A stretch of DNA of 12,003 bases from JAADIV01 sp964439085. GTDB taxonomy: Bacteria > Desulfobacterota > Desulfobulbia > Desulfobulbales > VMSU01. This document shows positions 1 to 6,000 of the stretch, one piece after another. The translations under genes were made by a program, and so were the position numbers. The stretch is taken from positions 1 to 12,003 of the forward strand of contig CAYTNB010000077.1 of NCBI GenBank assembly GCA_964439085.1, given 5' to 3'. Each line of letters begins with the position of its first letter. The stretch's first letter is position 1. The notes under the pieces are model-generated. The model saw nothing but the letters and a program-made list of their open reading frames with translations, was not told the DNA's origin and made no database searches.

Positions 1-182
1 ATGATGCTTGTGAAGGAGCCGACGTTGTGGTATTGCTTACAGAGTGGAATCAATATCGGGCTCTGGATCTTGCCCGAATAAAGGCTGGTATGAAAACGCC
101 GGTATTTGTTGATTTGCGTAATGTATATGACCCGGTAAAGATGCGAGAGGCTGGCTTTAAGTATATTGGTGTAGGAAGATAG
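1..182 (+). CDS. UDP-glucose 6-dehydrogenase, C-terminal fragment (cut by window edge)
   Basis: Only the last 59 codons are present, read from base 3, with a TAG stop at 180-182. The product oxidises UDP-glucose to UDP-glucuronate with two NAD+ in the cytoplasm and so feeds exopolysaccharide or capsule synthesis. The visible residues include GADVVVLLTEWNQYRALD near the start and FVDLRNVYDP followed by a GFKYIGVGR end. These are characteristic of the C-terminal UDP-binding domain of the UGDH/TuaD family. The catalytic cysteine and the NAD-binding Rossmann domain lie upstream of the window and cannot be checked. A related GDP-mannose or UDP-ManNAc dehydrogenase is less likely, because the TEWxQYRxLD and NVYDP signatures fit UGDH best. 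The gene ends 63 bp before the sigma-54 regulator. Confidence 0.9.
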   Translation, partial: DACEGADVVVLLTEWNQYRALDLARIKAGMKTPVFVDLRNVYDPVKMREAGFKYIGVGR

Positions 183-189
183 TTTATCT

Positions 190-202
190 GAGGATCGTCC
201 TC
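190..202 (+). terminator. Small hairpin after the UDP-glucose dehydrogenase gene, possible weak terminator
   Basis: GAGGA (190-194) and TCCTC (198-202) form a 5-bp stem with a 3-nt loop, followed by a short T-rich stretch (AATTTTATTAG). The stem is short and the T-tract is interrupted, so this would be a weak intrinsic terminator at best. Confidence 0.3.
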
Positions 203-245
203 GTAATTTTATTAGTCATGTAATCATCCAGAGAACAGACTATCT

Positions 246-1757
246 ATGGCAGAAAATCAAGAAATACAGGAATTGCATGAGTCCAGGGCCGAGGTGCGGC
301 GTTTAGTCAAGAACTGGCGTGCCTTATTGGATATTATGCCCATTATGGTGCTTTTTATCCGTGATGACATGGTGATTGAATACCTTAATCAGAGCGCTAA
401 AGATGTTTTTGGTGATATCCGTGGTAAATCCTGTTCTGAGGCACTTTGCAGCAATAACTGCAAAAACAATTGCCCCGTAAAAATGCGAGGTGATGGCCAT
501 GATATCCTTCACGAAAGAGTAGAGGCAGAGATCGGTGAAAGGAGCATAGAATGTTCTTCCGTACCATTTGATGGGTATAACGGTGATAAGCTAACCATGA
601 TATTAATGCGGGATATTTCAAATTATAAACGCCAGGAGCGAGAGCTAAAGGTGTTTAATGAAAATATTGATGATATTTTGCGGATAAAGATAAGCGAGTT
701 GAAGGAAAGCGAGGCTCTGCGCCATAAGTTGGCAAAAGAGATCAACATACTAAAGCAAAAAATTGATATTGAACAGGATCTTGGCGGTATGATTGGTAGC
801 AGCCGTAAGATGCGGGAACTGCGTGAGACCATCCAACAGGTGGCGGGATCGGATGCCATTATATTAATTACTGGGGAAAGTGGCACTGGCAAGGAACTCG
901 TGGCTGACCTTGTTAGGCGATACAGTACCAGGCATGACAAAATGTTTTTGAAGGTGAATTGTAGCGCCATTAATGAAAGCTTGCTGGAAAGTGATCTCTT
1001 CGGTTACGAGAAGGGAGCCTTTACCGGGGCTGTCATGCGAACCAAGGGGAAGTTTGAGATTGCCGATGGCGGCACAATTTTTCTTGATGAGATAGGCGAT
1101 ATTTCACCACGCATGCAGGCTGCTTTGCTCCGGGTTTTGCAGAGTGGTGAGGTAAACCGGGTGGGCGGCAATAAACCTATTAATGTTGATGTCCGGATTG
1201 TTGCAGCGACGAATGTTGATTTGGTTCGGGCCGTGGAGGATGGTAAGTTCCGGCTTGATCTGTATTACCGTCTGAATATTATCAAAATTAGCTTGCCTCC
1301 CTTGCGTGAGCGTAAGGATGACCTCGTGGAGCTGACCTCTTATTTCGTGAAACATTATCGTAAGGTGTTTAATAAGGAAATAGACTTTCTGCCAAGTCGC
1401 ATTATCGATTTGCTTTTGGAGCATAGTTGGCCAGGCAATGTCCGCGAGTTGAAGAATTTAATCCAGCGCGCCGTCTTGATGTCCAAGAACAATGTGATTA
1501 CTGAGTCGGATCTACTATTTGATGAGTTCTCGTCAAATGGCGCAGGTGGCGATAGTTTATCACAATTTTTGAACAACAATATTGGCGGTTCCTTAAAGGA
1601 AATTATGGCCAGGTTTGAAAAAGAGGTGCTATCCTGTATTTTGAAGAAGGAGGATTGCAGTGTTCCTCAAACTGCCAAAAAACTTGGGGTTGGCAAAACG
1701 GCCTTATATGACAAAATGAAGCGCCACGGAATTTCCATTAAGGAGCTGAAAAGGTAA
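246..1757 (+). CDS. Sigma-54-dependent transcriptional activator (PAS - AAA+ - Fis-type HTH)
   Basis: This is an NtrC-family enhancer-binding protein that would use ATP hydrolysis to open sigma-54 promoters. Residues about 22-127 form a PAS sensor. It has an unusual cysteine cluster at C63, C68, C72 and C76 (spacing x4, x3, x3, then Pro) where a receiver domain is often found. A coiled linker (about 128-178) leads to the AAA+ domain (about 181-410). That domain has Walker A GESGTGKE at 210-217, the sigma-54-contacting loop GAFTGA at 257-262, Walker B (GGTIFLDEIGD, 275-285), and the WPGNVREL signature at 395-402. The end (about 472-494) is a Fis-like helix-turn-helix. All activator motifs are intact and the length of 503 residues is normal for the class. 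The PAS domain implies sensing of a redox, ligand or metal signal. The sigma-54 promoters downstream make it a likely local regulator (inference). No strong ribosome binding site precedes the ATG. Confidence 0.95.
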   Translation: MAENQEIQELHESRAEVRRLVKNWRALLDIMPIMVLFIRDDMVIEYLNQSAKDVFGDIRGKSCSEALCSNNCKNNCPVKMRGDGHDILHERVEAEIGERSIECSSVPFDGYNGDKLTMILMRDISNYKRQERELKVFNENIDDILRIKISELKESEALRHKLAKEINILKQKIDIEQDLGGMIGSSRKMRELRETIQQVAGSDAIILITGESGTGKELVADLVRRYSTRHDKMFLKVNCSAINESLLESDLFGYEKGAFTGAVMRTKGKFEIADGGTIFLDEIGDISPRMQAALLRVLQSGEVNRVGGNKPINVDVRIVAATNVDLVRAVEDGKFRLDLYYRLNIIKISLPPLRERKDDLVELTSYFVKHYRKVFNKEIDFLPSRIIDLLLEHSWPGNVRELKNLIQRAVLMSKNNVITESDLLFDEFSSNGAGGDSLSQFLNNNIGGSLKEIMARFEKEVLSCILKKEDCSVPQTAKKLGVGKTALYDKMKRHGISIKELKR

Positions 1758-1779
1758 AGGAAGACTATTTGCTGAGCCT

Positions 1780-1795
1780 TGGCAGCTGGTATGCT
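1780..1795 (+). promoter_or_regulatory. Sigma-54-like -24/-12 promoter candidate ahead of the PilZ gene
   Basis: TGGCAG, five bases, then ATGC and T. The GG and GC dinucleotides have the 12-bp offset required by sigma-54. It differs from the core TGGCAC-N5-TTGC at two positions. Transcription would start near 1806, about 85 bp before the PilZ start codon. It is a moderate match only, but its position 22 bp after the activator gene is sensible. Confidence 0.45.
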
Positions 1796-1810
1796 AATTG
1801 CACGCAATTA
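1795..1810. repeat. Perfect inverted repeat, operator-like
   Basis: TAATTGC (1795-1801) and GCAATTA (1804-1810) are exact reverse complements separated by two bases. The gap is too small for an RNA loop, so a dimeric DNA-binding protein site is the better reading. It begins at the last base of the sigma-54-like -12 element and covers the expected start-site region. Confidence 0.5.
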
Positions 1811-1820
1811 CATTTGTCTG

Positions 1821-1838
1821 CTTCAATCTTTTTTGAAG
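1821..1838 (+). repeat. Short hairpin between the regulator and PilZ genes
   Basis: CTTCAA (1821-1826) pairs with TTGAAG (1833-1838) around a 6-nt loop. It has no T-tract after it, so it is not a convincing terminator. It may be a leader hairpin if transcription starts near 1806. Confidence 0.3.
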
Positions 1839-1890
1839 ACATTTGGCCAAAGTCGTGTTGCCGATAAAAACAAAATAATGTGAAATATAA

Positions 1891-2442
1891 ATGATCCCTT
1901 GCCCTGAAATATCAGAATGTCCATATCTGTCTAAATCAGACTGTCTTATGACCGTTGGCGGTTTGTACCTTCCTTTGCAAGAACATATTGAAAATTTTTG
2001 CAAAACAAGCAACTATAGTAAATGCTACCATTACATTGTTGGCTGTGAGCAAATTAGAAATGCTGCTCCAAAGGTAGAAGATGGTGTGGTGAACCGAAGG
2101 CGGTACCGCCGGGTAATGGAGCGTTTGCCTCTTGTGTTGTCGGAACCCATACTTGATGGGGATGGGGCAACCTTAATTGATGATAGTGCATATACTTTTG
2201 ACATGAGTATGGGGGGGGTAGGGTTTGTTACCAGTCGGAGAATCGCACCCAAAACAAAGGTTCGGTTTACTCTAAGAGATAGTGGCGGTGGTTTACCGCT
2301 TGTTGGGGCTGGTATAGTGCAATGGGCCACCAGCAATTCTTCTGATTCCCCCCTGTTTCTTTCCGGTCTTTCTTTTACGGACAAGAAGTGTCAGCAAATA
2401 GTGGGGCACCGTATGTGGTCATCCGAACAAATAGTGGTCTAA
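1891..2442 (+). CDS. PilZ-domain protein with Cys-rich N-terminal segment
   Basis: The 183-residue product has two parts. Residues 1-55 carry six cysteines (C4, C10, C18, C37, C45, C52), arranged as CP-x4-CPY and C-x7-CYHY. This resembles a small cysteine motif I recall from delta-proteobacterial proteins, and it could hold zinc or an iron-sulfur cluster (inference). Residues about 66-178 are a PilZ domain. The arginine-rich RRRYRR stretch (69-74) supplies the RxxxR motif, and DMSMGG (104-109) supplies the DxSxxG motif. Those two motifs bind cyclic di-GMP in PilZ proteins, so binding is likely but unproven. There is no signal peptide or membrane segment, so it should be cytoplasmic. The ATG at 1891 has only a poor ribosome binding site, but nothing upstream in frame is better. 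The gene sits 133 bp after the sigma-54 activator and ahead of the large surface protein, which fits a biofilm or adhesion regulator. Confidence 0.85.
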   Translation: MIPCPEISECPYLSKSDCLMTVGGLYLPLQEHIENFCKTSNYSKCYHYIVGCEQIRNAAPKVEDGVVNRRRYRRVMERLPLVLSEPILDGDGATLIDDSAYTFDMSMGGVGFVTSRRIAPKTKVRFTLRDSGGGLPLVGAGIVQWATSNSSDSPLFLSGLSFTDKKCQQIVGHRMWSSEQIVV

Positions 2443-2583
2443 CTGATTGATTGTACATTGCTTTTACTGGTAGAGGGGTTGGCGTGCTTCTAGTCCTTTT
2501 GCTGGTCATGCCTTTGGCGTTTCCTCTCTTTTCATTCCTTAGAATATTTCCTTAGCTTACTAGATAACAAACTGATTTTATAT
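2443..2583. other. Intergenic DNA with no recognisable element
   Basis: This is the first part of the 638-bp gap between the PilZ gene and the large surface protein. I see no credible reading frame, no strong terminator hairpin and no promoter. The regulatory elements of the gap begin at 2584. Confidence 0.5.
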
Positions 2584-2630
2584 GATAAAAAGATTTTCTT
2601 CCGGATAAAACCACTTTTTTTCCGATAAAA
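2584..2630. repeat. Three GATAAAA boxes at exact 20-bp spacing
   Basis: GATAAAA occurs at 2584-2590, 2604-2610 and 2624-2630, a strict 20-bp period (about two helical turns). The second and third boxes are preceded by CCG or CC, and the second also shares flanking bases with the third. The same CCGATAAAA string occurs at 1861-1869, just before the PilZ gene. The array lies immediately upstream of a sigma-54-like promoter. This is what a set of activator or repressor half-sites facing one side of the helix could look like. The region is AT-rich, so chance is possible. Confidence 0.45.
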
Positions 2631-2644
2631 TGGAAAAATATTGT

Positions 2645-2659
2645 TGGCGGTTGTTTTGC
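2645..2659 (+). promoter_or_regulatory. Sigma-54-like -24/-12 promoter candidate (upstream copy)
   Basis: TGGCGG, five bases, then TTGC, with the correct 12-bp GG-to-GC offset. It has two mismatches to TGGCAC-N5-TTGC. A start near 2671 would give a 410-nt leader for the large surface protein. It is weaker than the site at 2839-2854. Confidence 0.4.
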
Positions 2660-2838
2660 GCCGGAGATTTTTCATATAAAAAATTGTTTGTCATAAATTT
2701 ATACCGTAAAAAAAATTAAGGACAAATACGTTTTATGGTTTCTTGTTTTTGAAGCGGTATCTGTAATTTTCCCTCTAACATCCTGTAAATGTGTTAAAAA
2801 AAATGAAATTGCCGATTACTGTGTGCTGTTTGATCGAG

Positions 2839-2854
2839 TGGCACTATTGTTGCT
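2839..2854 (+). promoter_or_regulatory. Consensus sigma-54 promoter for the large surface protein
   Basis: TGGCAC (2839-2844), five bases, TTGC (2850-2853), then T. This matches the sigma-54 core TGGCAC-N5-TTGCW exactly. The GG to GC offset of 12 bp is correct and the orientation points to the gene at 3081. Transcription should start near 2865, giving a leader of about 216 nt. A sigma-54 activator is encoded two genes upstream, which makes the promoter more credible. I rate it as the strongest regulatory site in the window. Confidence 0.75.
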
Positions 2855-2872
2855 AAGATAAATACCTGGTCT

Positions 2873-2955
2873 CTTTGTGCAAACGCAAATGGGCAGGCGT
2901 AAGTTTGACTCTGAGTTTTATACCGCAAGAGATGTTGGTATAAGGCCGCACAGGG
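2873..2955 (+). ncRNA. Predicted three-way-junction leader RNA, candidate cis-regulatory element
   Basis: Hand folding gives a closed three-helix junction that begins about 8 nt after the predicted start site. The closing helix pairs CTTTGTGC (2873-2880) with GCACAGGG (2948-2955): 8 bp, including two G-U. The second helix pairs AAACGC (2881-2886) with GCG (2897-2899) and TTT (2904-2906) around an internal bulge. The third pairs TTATACC (2918-2924) with GGTATAA (2937-2943) and is extendable by wobbles to 2915/2946, with a 12-nt loop. The shape resembles riboswitch aptamers. I could not match it to a class: it lacks the conserved core of the cyclic di-GMP-I, TPP or cobalamin aptamers. The third helix is certain as sequence; the overall fold is inference. 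Confidence 0.4.
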
Positions 2956-3004
2956 CAGGCTGAGAGCAAAAAAATGAAAAAGTGATTTGGCGGTATTTTT
3001 GTGC

Positions 3005-3010
3005 TATAAT
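3005..3010 (+). promoter_or_regulatory. Possible sigma-70 -10 box
   Basis: TATAAT is an exact -10 hexamer 71 bp before the start codon. No good -35 hexamer lies 16-18 bp upstream; the nearest TTGGCG is only 12 bp away. It may be a secondary or chance promoter in AT-rich DNA. Confidence 0.25.
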
Positions 3011-3030
3011 AGTGAGGAGATTGTGTGCTT

Positions 3031-3058
3031 GTTCTCGTGGTTGCATTCTACGGAGAAC
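3031..3058 (+). promoter_or_regulatory. Leader hairpin next to the ribosome binding site
   Basis: GTTCTC (3031-3036) pairs with GAGAAC (3053-3058). The stem continues as GTGG (3037-3040) with CTAC (3048-3051), with G3052 bulged and a 7-nt loop. This makes a 10-bp stem ending 11 nt before the Shine-Dalgarno sequence. It is followed by no T-tract, so it is not a terminator. It may protect the message or influence translation. Confidence 0.45.
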
Positions 3059-3069
3059 TTGCAATCCTT

Positions 3070-3076
3070 GAGGTGA
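3070..3076 (+). promoter_or_regulatory. Ribosome binding site of the large surface protein
   Basis: GAGGTGA is a strong Shine-Dalgarno sequence; its GAGG core ends 7 nt before the ATG at 3081. It supports this start, which also gives a clean signal peptide. Confidence 0.8.
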
Positions 3077-3080
3077 TACA

Positions 3081-6000
3081 ATGAATCAAAAAAAATCCCC
3101 CATTTATGTAGTCTTGGCTTGTGTGTTTATGTGGGTATTTCAGGCCATGCCAGCGGCATCTCGTCTTATTCATGTGGAGTGGAGTTATAGCGGTTCCGCC
3201 GTTTCTTACGCATTGTATGAGAATGGCGCACTGGTTTGCACTAGTAGCACTCCGAGTGCCCTCCAGATGGATTGCGATGTTTTTCTGACGGACACGCCTA
3301 TGGTCTTTACCCTGAGCGCTACGGATGCCTCGGGCGTTGAGAGTCCGCAATCTGCTCCTTATACCTTGATTCCGCCGCCTAAAGATGCTAGTGGCAATTA
3401 CATTCCGCAGGGCGATATAAAAGCTAGTGCGATTACGGGCAGCGCCCCCCTGACGGTAACTTTTGATGCCAGTGCCTCAAGTGATATTGACGGCACTATC
3501 GTAAATTATGATTGGGATTTTGGTGATGGTGGGATTGGCGTCGGTTCTCTTACTGATTACATCTTTACCGCCCCCGGAATTTATACCACTTCCCTCACTG
3601 TCTTTGATGATAGTGGCGCATCTTCTTCCAAAACAATCACTATAACCGTAACTGATCCTGCGGCTGGAATAGTGTCGGCCAATGAACCTCCAAAGGCGCT
3701 AATCACTGCTACCCCCACGCAAAGTGCGACATCTGATATCGCCTTTGATGCCTATTCATCAACGGATGTCGATGGCACTATCGCTTCTTATTCCTGGAAC
3801 TTCGGTGATGGCGATACTGCTTCTGGTGATTATGCAGAACATAAATATTTGGTGGCAGGAGATTATACGGTTGTGCTTACTGTCATAGATGATCAGGGAG
3901 CTAGCAGTCAGGATTCTATGACGGTTTCAATTGTTGATCAGATACCTGCCAATACCCCGCCTGTATCGGTTATTTCGGCCAGCCTTGAGCAACACCTGGT
4001 TCATTTTAATTGGGATTATGTTGGTGACCCCAATTTGGCAGGGTTTCGCTTTTATCAGGACGGTGCCCAGGTTTGTGATATTGCTGATCCCGCCGCCAGG
4101 CAAGCCGATTGTCAGGCCTATATTGACGGTGGACAGGTGCAAATGTGGTTAAGTGCATACGATCAGGCCGGAGTAGAGACCGATTCTCAGATGTTTACCT
4201 TTGACGCCACTGGTATTTTTGATTCTCCTGTGAGCGGAGATGCACCTCTCTCAGTTCATCTAAGCGGCGGGGCCTCTTACGACCCTGATGGCTCTATCGC
4301 CTCCTTTGCTTGGGATTTTGGCGACGGTGCGGTAGCTCAGGGGCAGGGCGTGGATCATGCTTTTACCTCTCCCGGAGTTTACACAGTTACCCTGGCGGTT
4401 ACCGATAATACCGGTGCTATTACCCAGAGCACAAGCAGCATCACGGTTACTGGGATTGTTAACACGCCACCCACCGTGCAGCCCGCCTCCTTCACCACTC
4501 AGCAGGATAAGTCGGTAAGCGGCACACTGACAGGAAGTGACGCAGAGGCTGACTCCCTGACCTTCAGTATTGTTGCTAACGGCGGCAAAGGCATAGCTAC
4601 GATTACCAATTTGGCCACCGGTGTGTTCACCTATGTGCCCAAGGTCGGGGCTTATGGCAAGGACGCCTTTATCTTTAAGGCAAACGATGGCACGAATGAC
4701 TCCAGCGCCGCTACGGTAAGTGTTGATATTCAAAAAGTTAATCAGGCTCCCGTCGCCAATACCCAAAATATTACGTTGGCTGAGGATACATCTTTTAGTG
4801 GAAGACTTAGCGGCAGCGATACTGATGGCGACGCCTTGACCTATAGTATTGTTACAAATGGTAGTAAAGGGACGGCGGTTTTAAAGGATGCAGCTAACGG
4901 TAGCTTTATCTACACTCCGCTAAAGAATGCTAATGGGACTGATTCTTTCGTCGTTAAGGCAAATGATGGGACATTGGATTCAGCAGCCGTTGCGGTAAAT
5001 GTAAATATTGCACCGATAAACGATGCGCCTGTCGCAAAATCTTCACCCGTAAGTGTTGACGAAGATTCGCCGTTCAGTGGCCGGCTGCAAGCCACAGACG
5101 TGGATGGCGATCAACTGACCTTTGCCTTGGCCTCCCAGCCAGCAAATGGCGGGGTTCTGCTTAATGCAGATGGTAGCTTTACTTATACTCCCAAGGCGGA
5201 TTTTAACGGCTCGGATTCTTTTTCCTACAAAGTCAGTGATGGCACCCTGGAATCATCGGCAACGGCAACCGTAACGGTGAACCCCGTTAACGATGCTCCT
5301 GTAGCCCAGGATGATACAGCTGAGACCGAGGTCGACCAGGCCATAGCCATTGATGTCCTGCTGAATGACAGTGATGTTGACGGCGATATCCTGACCATTA
5401 ATAAGGTGACTGGAGCCGCTCATGGAACGGCTGTGGTAAATGGAACTCAAATTCTTTATACTCCCGCTGTGGGTTTTATCGGTTCAGACAGCTTGAATTA
5501 TACGGTGAGTGATGGTCAGTTGAGCTCCACTGCTATGGTTAATATGACGGTTACGCCGCCGAAATATTTAATTACCATGTCCTGGGCATATGATGCAGCG
5601 GCGCCGGTAAATGGCTTTAGACTTTATTATAATGGTGCAGCCATTTGTGAAACCGCCGATCCGGCGGCCCGACAAATGTCTTGCAAAATCCCGGTGAGCA
5701 ATGAGGCTAAGACCTTTAGCTTGACGGCCTTGGATGCCAGTGGCGGTGAGTCTGCAATATCCAATACCCTGACCTATGATCCAGCCATGTGGAATCATGC
5801 CCCCACGGCCCAGGACGCCAGTCTGCAAACCCAGGAAGATGTAGTATTAAGTGCGGTATTGCCTGCCGTAGATGCCGATGGTGATACGTTGACATATACC
5901 TTACGGAGCAATGGCACAAAGGGGGTGGCTGCTATTACCGATCTTGCCAGTGGTGCCTTTACTTATACTCCGCAGGTCGATGTCTCCGGTACCGATAGCT

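Noticed and set aside
2955..2968. TPP riboswitch
   Set aside because: GGCTGAGAG is present, but the remaining conserved TPP parts (ACCC, GAACCTGAT, GGxTAATACC) are absent.
2873..2970. Cyclic di-GMP-I (GEMM) riboswitch
   Set aside because: CGCACAGGGCA at 2947-2957 resembles the start of known examples, but the GGCAAACC, GAAA-loop and ACGCAAAGCC core elements do not follow.
3005..3010. Main sigma-70 promoter for the surface protein
   Set aside because: The -10 hexamer is perfect, but no -35 element is at a workable distance. It is kept only as a low-confidence feature.
4260..4766. Long minus-strand open frame inside the surface protein gene (and several similar ones)
   Set aside because: These are antisense shadows of the repetitive, low-stop-codon coding sequence. 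They have no ribosome binding sites and no family features.
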